Origin: Phymatolithon calcareum
Lineage: Eukaryota > Rhodophyta > Florideophyceae > Hapalidiales
DNA length: 64,000 nt
Reading direction: 5' to 3'
Assembly: GCA_977006965.1 (NCBI GenBank)
Contig: OZ345365.1
Span: 186,001-250,000 of the forward strand
Translations under genes and position numbers: made by a program
The notes under the pieces: generated by a model
Told to the model about the DNA's origin: nothing
The model's input: only the letters and a program-made list of their open reading frames with translations
The model's database searches: none
Part shown: positions 50,206-60,749 of the stretch, piece by piece
Layout: every line of letters starts with the position of its first letter
How positions within the stretch are numbered: position 1 is the first letter of the stretch

Positions 50206-50765
50206 TAGTTATTTTCTTGGTTGGTTGGCTCTTCAGGCACTGCGTGTCGAGAAAACTCTACCAAACGCGGTAGAACAGGTCAGGCTCCTCAGGACGATTA
50301 TTCCCGGTGCCTCGCTCGCAGAACCGGCCCTAGCGGCACAGAGGTAGTGCGGGCCGTACGCGTGAACTGCGAATTGAGCGGGTGGCGCTTCCCAGGCGTA
50401 CTCGGTTACGGGGGGAGACAGTGTGTGAAGTAGGATGTTGTACTTGTACTTGATTCCGACTTGCCGAGTTTAATGAGATCGGAAACTATTCTAGCACATA
50501 TAGTATCCATCTACCCGGGGGAGCCTCGAGATTGATTTGGCTTAGACTGTCGTCAATTGCAGACAGTGAACCGCACGCTAATCAAGACGTTTCGGTTCGC
50601 AACGTAAGCGTCCCGTTAGGTGCTAGCAATGTAACGTAAGCTTTGCAGATAGTCTCGAGAGCTGTGCTCGTTGTTCTGGACAACGAGCGCTTGTTTCGGT
50701 TTGGTCTTCTGTAGGCTATTGTCGGTCTGCAGCCGACAATATTGATTGTCTTCTCGTCTTGAACG

Positions 50766-51371
50766 TCAATCACGGGTGATCGTTGCTTGACCGTTGACTG
50801 GCACATATAAACGATGGATGAACGATTCATATGTCGAGGAGCACTGTCTGCCTGGCTGACGATCGATGAGGGATGATAGATACTTCTCGCAAGATCGAAT
50901 CTGCGACACTGCGAGCCTGTTTGAGCTATCATCCTTCAGGAGTAAATTCAGAGGGCACGGCTCAGTAACTGCTTGGACTGTTTCCTCCTCCCACCTCTTT
51001 TGGAGCTCCATATCTAGGATATCCTTCGCCTTCTTCACCTTTTCTCGATACCATTGTCGCGCTGCTGTGTCAATGGAAAGCCTGGAGCATCTCGCTGCCC
51101 GATACAGCACAGCATTGAGTTTTCGAGTGCGTCGTTCGTGACTTCCCAGGTCCTTTTTACCTTTCATCCAGTCTCCAAACATGTCAAACTCGCTCAGGAG
51201 GTGCATATCAGCAGCCTTTACCACTTCTACGGTTCTTGCTGTGCAGGACTCGTGTGAAAACACCTCCAGAACGGATCCTCCAATAAACGACACGTTTACG
51301 ACGGCCTTTTCCGGATTTTCCATTCCCGCGAATAGCTCAGCGAAGATGGCCTTCTCGTTTGACCGCTGCAA
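50766..51371 (-). pseudogene. LINE ORF1 C-terminal fragment
   Basis: A 201-codon frame: NPEKAVVNVSFIGGSVLEVF, FDMFGDWMKGKK, RTRKLNAVLYRAARCSRL and RQWYREKVKKAKD, matching the ORF1 block of LINE-C at 53.5-53.9 kb. Upstream ORF1 parts and ORF2 are missing. Confidence 0.75.
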
Positions 51372-51429
51372 ACCTCTGCAATAAAGCGGAGTGAGCTGGT
51401 CAGCACAATGGATTTGTTGCTCGGGCCCT

Positions 51430-51563
51430 GACAGTGAGAGAAATTCGAATTAAGGAGATATTAGAAGGAGAGTAGAGAGATGAGTATCGAAAACAACAAG
51501 AAGTTGCCCTGTTACTCAATTTGAGGCTTGGGCGCTTTTAATATAAATCAACATATATCCCCC
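51430..51563 (+). mobile_element. LINE-A 3' end
   Basis: GAATTAAGGAGATATTAGAA, GTTACTCAATTTGAGGCTTG, CTTTTAATATAAATCAAC and ATATCCCCC. Confidence 0.65.
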
Positions 51564-51625
51564 ATGGATTGGTTGGGTCCTCATTATATTTTTCCTTTTC
51601 AGTCTCTCTTTCAGGGTGAGGCAGC

Positions 51626-51817
51626 GTGCTGGATGAGGGAGATAAGGTTTGCATTGGTGAATAATGGTCAGACAAGAGCAATACGGTTCCGCAGCCCAGA
51701 GGAATATACATTACAAAGAAGACGTTCTGTGAAGTCCGGGCGATGTAAGATGACAGCCGGTGGATAACACACCACGCCAGCTCCTGGAAATCCCGACTGA
51801 CGCTTACTCAATAGGGC
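51626..51817 (+). repeat. Interspersed repeat R2, left half (continues at 57133)
   Basis: Matches 33830-34000; interrupted by LINE-C at 51818. The second half resumes after the duplicated CTTACTCAATAGGGC. Confidence 0.75.
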
Positions 51818-51948
51818 AAGGGGGACCCGATAGGGCCACTCGAAGTGAAAAGCGAAAAGGAAAGGAGGGCGAACGGAGACGCGCGCGGAGACCAGGTCGC
51901 CGAAAAAAGCCCCCCGCGACGCTCATTTTGAGCGGCTCAGCGAGGAAG

Positions 51949-53917
51949 ATGAGTCTGGACAAGCAGAGATCGGAGCACGATGCGTCGGACGTTGAGACAG
52001 ATGAGCGAAAAGAAATGGAACTTATGACAAACGTGGCGAAAAATTCCAAAAATTCAAGGCAAGAAGCTCACGACGACGGCGGTGGGGAGCTCATGGACTC
52101 AGGCCCGAGCTCTGAATCACCCGCTCTAAGGTCGGGCCCTACGGAAACTTCGGTGCTCATAACTCCAGGAGACCACTTGGTCGACAGCGAGTGGAGCTTA
52201 TCCGCTAATATAAAGTGAGAACGTTCCTCCGGAAAGTGCGAGTGTATCATTTGCTCGTCACCGGCAAAGTGCATAGACCCCAGATGCCGCCAAATGACCC
52301 CACCCAATGATGCTTGCCTGTTTTGTCTGGGTGAGCTACACATAAGCTGTGCAAGATTCGACCCGGTGACAGAAAAAGCGATTTGCGTTATCTGTGAAGA
52401 GAAAAGCAACACTGTCCGAGAGCTGTTTATGGAATCTCCAGTCCTCAGGACTCCCACAAGCAGCATAGATCACACACCAGTCAGGGTGAAAGACGATGTC
52501 CACTGCGAAAAAATAGAAGAAACCACAAATGAAGAGAAAGATCTCTCCAGTCGTGATCGGCTATTGCCAGCGGGGAGGATAGAAGATGCCGAATCTCCAT
52601 TGAGGGTGTGCAGAACACAGGGAAGAAAGACAAGCACCCACGAAGTGTAGTTGATGGGCCAGAAACGGTACGTCAACCTTGGAAGAGGCGATTCAACAGT
52701 GTTCGCAAGAATGTCAAGTGCCCGAATTGCCTGAACATATCCAGGCCCTCCCATCCCATTTCAATATCAGATCCTCAAAAGAAACAGAATGCGTCAGCTG
52801 CCAGTGCTTAACTTGTATGGAAACACTATCTCCACTTGTGATGTCCCTTACAATCAAGCTGGCTGAGTGTGAGGACAAGCTGGAAAAAACGATTATGCAA
52901 GAGGAAGAGAACACCGAATCTGCAAGAGAAATGGGTACCATGAAATCAAAGTCGAAGCAGAAGGCACCAATGAAGCAGAATGCTATCAGCCACCGGGAAT
53001 TCAACTCACTTAAGGAAGTGATGGATCAGATGGTGAAAAATGACAATAATGGAGGCACAGATGAGAGAGCTACGCAGGGAGTCCCCACAAGTCAAGAGTT
53101 CCGCCCGGCCTGCAGAGACGACTGTCAGATCATGGAAGGAGGTCTTAAAAACGGGACCAGCCTCGGGTGCACCAGTGCCGAAGAATATTTTGCCGAAGAT
53201 ACAAGCGAGAAAAACTGCCACGCCGGAGCAGCCCACGAATACAAGCACGGAGACCAGAAACGAACCTACCGAAAACCAAAAGGGACGCCCGAATAATGCA
53301 GCAGAACAGTTCCCCAGTCTCACGAAAGAGAAAATGACGCTAAAAGAGAGACTCAGGACGAAGAGCATGCTGAGAGCCCCCCAAACGAGGGACCCCGAAA
53401 ACCTGGTGCCACTCTACTTTCATGGATTGCAACGAATGCATGAGTATGCTCTCATCAAAGAACTGCGATTGGGCCTGAAAAATCCCCAAAAAGCCATAGT
53501 CAACCTGTCGTTCATTGGCAACTCAGTTGTTGAGATCTTAGCAGACAGATCATGTACCGCAGATACGCTGAAGGAGCTGAAAGCTGCGGGGATGGAACAT
53601 CTCCAGAATTCAATATGTTTGCAGACTCCTTGAGGAAAGGAAAGATCGTGGACCAGATGGAGAGGCGAACCAGGAACCTACATGCTGTGGTACTGCGCAC
53701 GACACGATGCTCTAGGCTTCCAATGATTGATGCCGGTGCTCGACTTTGGTACAAAAGACAGGAAGAAAAAGGAAATGATCTCCTATTGGAAGAGCAGAAC
53801 AGACGGTATGCGGAGGAAACAGAGCCCGCAATGCCCGTACCGTGCCCGTTGAAGATCAAGATGGGAACGTCCGAGCCTGCGCCCAACGGTGACGCAAGGA
53901 AGGAAAGTGATAACTAG
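51949..53917 (+). pseudogene. LINE-C ORF1
   Basis: Start taken as the first Met inside the element. Frame 1 runs to 52650 with a single TGA at 52216-52218. Just after it come clustered Cys/His: CECIICSSP, KCIDPRC, CLFCLGELHISC and CVICEE, a RING/PHD-like zinc finger of about 60 residues. The frame then changes three times: KCPNCLN, a coiled-coil stretch (ECEDKLEKTIMQEEEN), QFPSLTKEKM, and the core PLYFHGLQRM, NLSFIGNSVVEIL, RRTRNLHAVVLRTTRCSRL and ARLWYKRQEEKG to a stop at 53917. Decayed RNA-binding ORF1. Confidence 0.8.
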
Positions 53918-56905
53918 AAGAAGCCTGCAAGTCGTCACTATAAACATAGGCGGCCCGGGAGAAGCAGGAGTCTATGCGGAGAAACTTATAAGGGAGCACG
54001 GATGTGCAGTGGTGGGAGTCACGGAAACTCACTGCAAGGCAGAGGGGAAAGTTCGGACGAGCTATCCCCAAATTGGGGCTCCTAGCCCATGTGAGAACAC
54101 ATCGGATAAGCCACATGGAGGTGTGGCACTCAGATTCGACAGCTCGGTCGGCTGGCGAGTAATCTTCAAGAAAGCTGAGAGAAACTTCCAGGTGATAATT
54201 GCGCAGGTTGGAAAGGTTTTCGTCTCTGTCTTCTATATATCACCCTCAGCCGCTCTTAGAGGTACGAATGAAAACGAAGTTCAACGATGCTTGTCAATGC
54301 TGCAGTCGCACAGCAGAGGACCAGCCTTGGCGATGGGGGACTGGAATGCGCGCCACAAATTATGGGACAAGAAGACAAATGGAAGAGGCGCCTTCCTTTT
54401 GGGATGGTTGCAAGAACACAGATGGGAGACTCACTGCGGAATTGAAAACACGTGCATCACTTACAATGGAGCAAGTAATATCGACTTTTTCCTAAGCAAG
54501 CAAATTGAACAGGGAAAAGTCTCATCGCCCCCAGGACCCTGGCTAGGAAATCTGCAACACAAGCTCGTAATGGTTCGAATCCCATCAAGGCGGCAACTTC
54601 CGAGGACAAAAGAAGTTATTGTGACACGAGGGCATTCTGAGCCTGAGGTTGTCGATAACGTCCGCGTCGAGTATAACATTGTGCTCCCCGCACTCATCAT
54701 GAGACTCAATGAGTGTAGGACGGAAAAGAACCTTAACGATGTTTCCGACTCCATATTGAAAGCTCTACTCCGACCATGGCGCAAAAAAATCAATCTGGAC
54801 AGGACGCAATCCTCCTTTTGGAATGAAGAGCTGGACGCAATGGCTAAGGAGCGTACAAGACTGTTTAGGAAAGCCCGACGGTCCGAAACTGAGGCAGATG
54901 TGGAGATACACAAGACATTTAAGGCGAAAATGGAAAGGGCAGTGTGGGCTGCGAAAAATACGTCATACACCCGATTCCTCGACGAGCTCGACGAGCTGCC
55001 GGCGGCTACCGCAATTGAGTGAACATCGAAGATGGCAAGAGCTCTCACACGAAGATACAAGGAGAACATGAAGCAAGGTACGGAGCTCCCACCGAGCTCG
55101 TTCCTTGCTCACATTGCCAACGTATGCTCGGCAAAAAATACATGGAGAGGCGACACCAGAGAATTCAGCCCAGACTGGACGTTCCGCCATGACATAGAAT
55201 CGGCAATTTTATCGAGTCCCAATGGAAAAGCCCCGGGACTGGACCAAGTGAAGAACGAGATGCTGAAGATAGACCCCAAACTGAGCACCAGACTGTTGTT
55301 CGCGTTATGGAAAGCCTGTGGCCGACTTCAAACAACCCCATTGGAGTGAAAAAGAACGAAAGTCGTCGCAATCTATAAGGGCGGAGAAACTAGCAAGCCG
55401 GAAAGCTACCGTCCCATCTCGCTGCTTAGCCATACCCGGAAAATCATCGAGATGGCATTGGACAAGCTGATACGACGAAACTATAAATTTCATGTGTCTC
55501 AATTGGGATTCCAGAAAAACAAAGGGACAGAGCTTGCCCTTCTCCACGCAGAAGCTCTCTGACAGCAAGGTCACAGCTATTTCGCTATCTTGGACTTAAA
55601 GGCAGCATATGACTCTGTTCCAAGAGACGCGCTCGCAAGAAGATTACGAAGGGTCCTTGACCCAAGTATATCCGAGATGATTATGCCGTTCTTGGAACCG
55701 TCATATATCGAGAATGACGACGGCGAATGGTTCACCATCGACAAGGGGGTGGCACAAGGCTCTCCCCTAAGCCCATGTCTCTACAATATTTTTATGGACA
55801 CCTTTGCCATGGAGCTCGACTTAATCCCCAAAGATGTGTCGAAAGAGCCGTGCAAGCTCTTTGCAGATGATGTGAAGCTGACAGCCACCTCTGCTAAGGG
55901 GCTTCAGAAAATTCTGGACCTGGCGTCGAAATGGGCAGAAGAGAATGAAATGAAGTGGAATACGACAAAAAGTGCCATCCTATGGACAAGGGCCACGGCA
56001 CGACTGCAATTCCAACTGTCGGGAAGGAAGCTGACGAAACAACGGGAAGTGAAATACCTTGGTGTTACGATAACCGAGGATGGGATATCAGATTCCAAAC
56101 TTGTCGAAAGAATCAAGAACTCCAAAATGTTCTTGGAACGCTGAGGCGCCTTGCGGTCTTCACGAACGGCGTGCACCCGTCGAGGTCAATCAGGTTGTAC
56201 AAGTCTCTTGTACAGTCGAGGTGGGAGTATGCAGTACATCTGACACCATGGACACCAAGAGTGGAGCTTGAGATCAAGAAGGTGGAGTCGATGTTCTTCG
56301 GCCAAATATTTGGGAAACCGGGCAGAAGGAGTGCGGATAGAAGCAGAACGATGTGCCGTATTGTGAAGCCGAAGGACAGAAGGGATATACTTGTAAGACT
56401 GTTTGTGCGAAGACTAATGAGGCACGCGGAAAATCTTGAGTCAAAACCGACACAGGTGCGACAACCGAAGGAGATCGAAAACGCAAATCTGGACGTAACC
56501 CACGCCAAAGTAAATCCTCACCTCTTCAGAGCGGCGTATGAAACTACGCCGAGCACAAAAATCAAGCAATACCGAAGAAAAAAGATCCTGGAAGCTGCCA
56601 CGAAAGTGGAGAAAGGAAAAAAACGCCCCATCCCGAGTATCAAGACCACACTGCCACCGCACTTGTGCTTCAAGTCAAGGAGGTACAGGACCCTGGCCAT
56701 CAAATGGGCATTTGCAATGTTCCCGCCGATGAGCACCTCCGAGCTCATATACCTAACTGGACAAACTGGAAAGGATGCTATCGAAGATCTCAAGTCAGGC
56801 CTATCGAAAGACAAGCTATCATATGAAGAAAGTGCTTTTACAAGGAGGGCACTCGACGAAATACTTGCCATGTATCAGGCGGCCAAGGCCACTCTCGAAA
56901 CCTGA
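53889..56905 (+). pseudogene. LINE-C ORF2: endonuclease and reverse transcriptase
   Basis: The ATG overlaps the end of ORF1 by 29 nt. Frame 3 contains the endonuclease (VTINIGG, VTETH, YISPSA, GDWNARHKLWD, SNIDFF), a linker, and reverse transcriptase (NGKAPGLDQVKNEML, SYRPISLLSHTRKI, ILDLKAAYDSVPRDAL, KGVAQGSPLSPCLYNIFMDT, LFADDVKLT). It is broken only by three TGA codons (55020, 55347, 55560 or so) and, near 56.12 kb, one frameshift into YKSLVQSRWEYAVHLTPW, TMCRIVKPKDRR and the C-terminal FAMFPPMSTSELIYLTGQ block. About 1005 codons in total. The TGA at 55347 stands where relatives have Trp. Confidence 0.85.
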
Positions 56906-57132
56906 AACCCGTGACTCAAGACAGTGGAATATTTTTCCCCCTCGAGGGTCTAAGCCAGAGCTAGGTTTTGATATTTCCGCCAGATCGTGTCGAAATCGAC
57001 CACGCTAACATACAAGAACGATAGACCCTGTTTGTGGCCCAATGGCCTTCGCAAAGTTGCCCCAAGCGTCTGCAGATGCGTTGGAAACTTTTAAATAAAA
57101 AACTTACACTTCTTCTTCTTACTCAATAGGGC

Positions 57133-57254
57133 TCATACGCCAGCTCAACGGTAAGAGAGCACCTACGGAGTGATTGGCGCAGTCTATGGCTGAACAGGGC
57201 AGTGGGAACCACCCAGATCGCGCCGCCAACTGTCACAAACCAGTGCGATACTTA
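57133..57254 (+). repeat. Interspersed repeat R2, right half
   Basis: TCATACGCCAGCTCAACGGT, GAGCACCT and GATCGCGCCGCCAACTGTCA match 34014-34133. CCAGCTCAACGGTAAGAG resembles a tRNA box A region. 57255-57345 holds nothing recognised. Confidence 0.7.
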
Positions 57255-57345
57255 GCCTGCACAACGTGCAACCCGACGTTGCCGGCCGCCGCAGCGTAAG
57301 CCAACAGCGCGTTCTTTCTTTTATTGCAGAAAACGCTAACTTTAA

Positions 57346-57880
57346 GTTAGTGCCTGGGGATGTTTCTAAACAGTCTTTCATTTTTTACGAATTTGAGTAC
57401 TTCGAGCGGTTTCTCATTGCAAATTTCCTCTACCGTTTCGATGCCAACTCTTCCAATAGTCTCGCGTCTTGATACAGTCTGTTCACTACAGCGTAGGAGT
57501 AGGTGCCCAATGGTCTCCTTGCGAAGCTCCCGAAACCTCAATTTGAGAAACAGGGCCGCTTCTCACTCTTCCATACTCTATTCTCCTAAAATTTCCTTAA
57601 TTCGAATTTCTCTTCCCTTGAGGGCACGAGTAAGTCTTCTTCAACCATATTCAGTCTCTTGGTTCATTTCTGTGAATGGCACTTTTCGTTGGAGCGCTGC
57701 GAACTCCATCAGAGCACCGATCCCAAAGTATGTCGGCAAGGTTGATTTTGTCCACAGCGGGGTTCTGTTTAAAATCAGTCTTAGGTACAGCAGGTGCGTC
57801 TTTCTGCTTCTTATATGTAGCACTCCTGGTAGCTTGTTCCGCTTGTCTACGGGGATTTTTATTATCTGCAACACGGCACC
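57346..57880 (-). pseudogene. Diverged LINE-A ORF2 tail
   Basis: Minus strand LPGVLHIRSRKTH, LRLILNRTPLWTKSTLPTYF and REIRIKEIL follow the LINE-A tail pattern; then an unusual extension RKETIGHLLLRCSEQTVSRR with a HxxxC pattern. At about 57880 it meets LINE-E head to head. Confidence 0.6.
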
Positions 57881-58326
57881 GCCAATTAGCTGTAAGTTGG
57901 CATTCGGTCGCTTCCCCCCAATGACCACATCACTTCTCAGAGACAAGCTCTGTGATACTGTACCAATCCTCATGAGCAACCTGGAAGAATACCTCGGAAG
58001 ATATCAACTGACTAACGAGGAGATTAATATCACAGAAAAAGCTCTCGACAAGCTATTCTTCTTTACTATCGTCTTTTATGACGACATGGAATAGACAAGA
58101 CCTCAACTGAGCTGCGACCCTGAGCCCCATAGGAAATCTGACAAGTGGGCCCCAAGCTTTTCCCTCTGCCCCCGGGAGAGGATTTTTCCAGCTAGGGCTA
58201 CGACATTAACCCTGATTACACGGATTTGAGTAGATGATCGAAGCTACAAGAGCGTAGCTGCTGAAACGCATCTCCCTTGCAGTCTCATGTGTGGTTTTGA
58301 GGGCGTTTAAAAAAGTCCAAATTCAA
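57881..58326 (+). pseudogene. LINE-E ORF2 C-terminus and 3' end
   Basis: LAFGRFPPMTTSLLRDKLCD and EKALDKLFFF, another version of the FPPMSTS block, ends at 58094. The 3' end is GATGATCGAAGCTACAAGAG and GAGGGCGTTTAAAAAAG, as at 12.34-12.46 kb. Confidence 0.65.
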
Positions 58327-58740
58327 AAAAAAGAAGATGAAATTTTATGTGTTGACACAGCCATATATATATATGCCAGTATTATCAAAGCAAATGTAGA
58401 CCCTTGGAGTAGCTGCGCTTCTGATGAGCCGCGAAGACGTGAGACTGACCATGCAGTTGACTATTGTTATCGACATAGCAAGCATAAAACTATGGCCCTT
58501 CGAAGTCGAAAAACGAAATTTGGCGGGAAGTGTATCATGCAACAAATAGTTTTGCATTATGGCCAATTAAAACGCTCCGGATGTCGACAATTGCAATGTT
58601 GATGCAGTTCAAACCTTGTGTCACCATCGTGCAAAATGAATTACAGTCCTCGATGGCCCCTGGACACACTTGCGATCACTTTTTTGTAGTTTTTATTCGT
58701 ATACGTGCTTATAGACAGTGTGTTCTTCCGACCAAAGAAC
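58327..58740. repeat. Interspersed repeat R3 (58461-58625) and unassigned flanks
   Basis: Matches 44029-44210. A piece at 58.41-58.45 kb (CTTCTGATGAGCCGCGAAGA) also resembles 5.50 kb. No coding capacity. Confidence 0.5.
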
Positions 58741-58754
58741 AAATTCTAATCACA

Positions 58755-59145
58755 TTTTGGAGCACATGACAATAGCAGTATGTCTGAAGAATTCTGCACC
58801 AGACCCAGAGAGCATATGCACGCTGGCAGGGTACGACCTCGACGGAGTAAAAAGACTGGAATCAGAAAAGGCGCAAAATGAGCTCTTATTATTTAGCAAG
58901 ACACTCATAGAACGCATGGAGAACGAAGTAGGCCTGAATTGATTGGCAGAAGGCAAGGCAAGAAACGGTCGAGTCCAAGCACCAACAACCCTGTAGAGGA
59001 CTGAAATTGGATTACTTTGTATCCTGAATTTTCCCGTCCGCCATTCCGGTGGGCGTTTCGTCAGCTGCACACATGCAGGTAGCATCAGAGGAAGCCTTGC
59101 CCATATCTTCGGAAGTCTGTGGGGCTTTTAAATAAACTTGAAAGG
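58755..59145 (+). pseudogene. LINE-B ORF2 tail and 3' end
   Basis: GYDLDGVKRLESEKAQNELL and KTLIERMENEVGLN to a stop at 58942, UTR with TTCCGGTGGGCGTTTCG and CTTGCCCATATCTTCGGAAG, ending GGGGCTTTTAAATAAACTTG and an A-rich tail. Confidence 0.75.
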
Positions 59146-59149
59146 AAAA

Positions 59150-59925
59150 AAACTCTAAACGGAGACTTCCTATCCGAGAGTTATGGTATTGGACTTCATT
59201 CGAAGTATATATGCGTTTTGACGATGTTTCCCCATGTTACCTGCGAAAACTTGCTGCTTCGACGTCCGCTCAGCTCAGAAGAAAGGGGTGAAAAGAAACT
59301 ACAGTGACAGAATCTAGAGTTTAGTTCGGCGATGAGAGCACTTTCCGGAAGTCTACCGGGCCGAAGAAGTATTTCCCCTGTCCTTCTTCTTGAAAAACAG
59401 GGATGCTGGTGGCCGAATACCTCCGATTGATTTTATTCAGAGTGCAATCAAGTGCATTAGGCGCCATTTACTCTGCGCAATACCGCTGGTCGCTCGGTCA
59501 AGATTCTGTCGATGGCATGAATGGCCACAGAAAGCACACTGTGCCCAAGAGATTTCGAAGGCTAAATTGCCTACGGAATGGCAGTTCTGTGCTGTCTTGT
59601 GGTCGCATATGCCGGTATAAGGCGCATTACATGTGCGGATTCATACTTTGTGAGTACTGACTCTGCAGAGATTCAACAAGTGCGCCGATAGTTTATAGGG
59701 TCCATCGAACTCTTCTGACGATTGTCTAGGTTGTTTGCTGGCTGTTATTCTCTGGTGCTCATGCAGAGTGTCAGCAGTACATGACGCAGCAAAGGTTTTG
59801 TGAAGTGCCGGGCGAGCAACTCATCGATAGCATTTGACACGCGCATTACTTGTCGACGTTCCGTAGCGCTAGAACGCATATTTGCATTCGAGAACAGTGC
59901 TGGATGCCACGTTACCCTTAAGAAA
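59150..59925. other. Unassigned sequence
   Basis: Short frames on both strands (59390-59620, 59403-59660) overlap and show no motif. No repeat match found. Confidence 0.3.
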
Positions 59926-59929
59926 ATGA

Positions 59930-60738
59930 ATGGATGACTGCAAATGCCATGATGACTACTTTTGTTGTGCAAAACAACTGCAGGGTTTCAAAGTTCATGA
60001 CTTCGACCATTGTGGCTCCTCATGTAATGGGCTTGATAGTGCCACATTATACATTTTCGACACTTGTACTGCTAGGAACTGCTTCACTAAGCATGCTGAA
60101 AACATCTATGAGCTTGGCGTTGTTGATGCCCTTGAAAGCGAGAAGCTGATACTGTTTGGAAAGTGGGCAGGGCGGCACTGGAGAAGACTAATGAAGCTGT
60201 GCCAAATAGAACCATGGAAGTTCCGCCAACAGCACCTGCTCTCGAAGTTAACGCGAAGACTTAGGAAGGTTGTGGAGAAGACGCGCGACGCGGGGGCAGA
60301 GCTGGAACTCGAGACACCGGACCATGCGAAAATCGAGCACACCAACCGATATCCAAGACAGGAGTGCCCTCCGACTAGCCTGGGAACAACAAGAAGAACG
60401 CCGCCCTAGGAAAATTACATTTGCCAAGAATGCTCTACCGCACCAAGCAGTGAGGATGGAAGAAAGCAGGCACAGAATTCTCTGCGCAAGGTGGTTTGTA
60501 GGTCAGTTTCCAAGAAATCTGCAAAAGTTAATAAAAGAAATGGGCAGTCAAGGAGCATGGGCAGTTAGAACACTGAAGAGCATCCTGAGGAAGCCACGTG
60601 GCCCGAGCCATAGACGCGATACTAAGTAATTCTGCTTAAGGAGCCGAAATTTCGAGTGCAGTAGAATGCTAAGAAAGATGCCGACTTTCCTCACGTTGGG
60701 ACACATGGTACGTTCTCAATAAATCCAATTAATTACGA
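59930..60738 (+). pseudogene. LINE-D ORF2 tail and 3' end
   Basis: Frame 59930-60409 ends in a basic helical region (RQQHLLSKLTRRLRKVVEKT), then a frame change gives PRKITFAKNALPHQAVRMEE, RILCARWFVGQFPRNLQKL and GSQGAWAVRTLKSILRKPRG. WFVGQFPRN is the family D form of the FPP block. 3' end GACTTTCCTCACGTTGGGAC and TTCTCAATAAATCC. Confidence 0.65.
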
Positions 60739-60749
60739 AAGCGAGAAGC

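Larger units (their letters stand above)
51818..57117 (+). mobile_element. LINE-C, full-length, 15-bp TSD
   Basis: CTTACTCAATAGGGC occurs at 51803-51817 and 57118-57132, and the sequence on either side joins into one repeat (R2) known intact at 33.8-34.1 kb. The 5300-bp insert has a short 5' UTR, ORF1, overlapping ORF2 (endonuclease plus reverse transcriptase), a 3' UTR with GTTGGAAACTTTTAAATAAA and a (CTT)n tail. It is the only full-length LINE in the window and serves as reference for the fragments. Confidence 0.95.

Noticed and set aside
57360-58094. A 244-codon plus-strand frame
   Set aside because: Its first two thirds are antisense of a LINE-A tail; only the end (LAFGRFPPMTTS onwards) is sense LINE-E. 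The length is coincidental.
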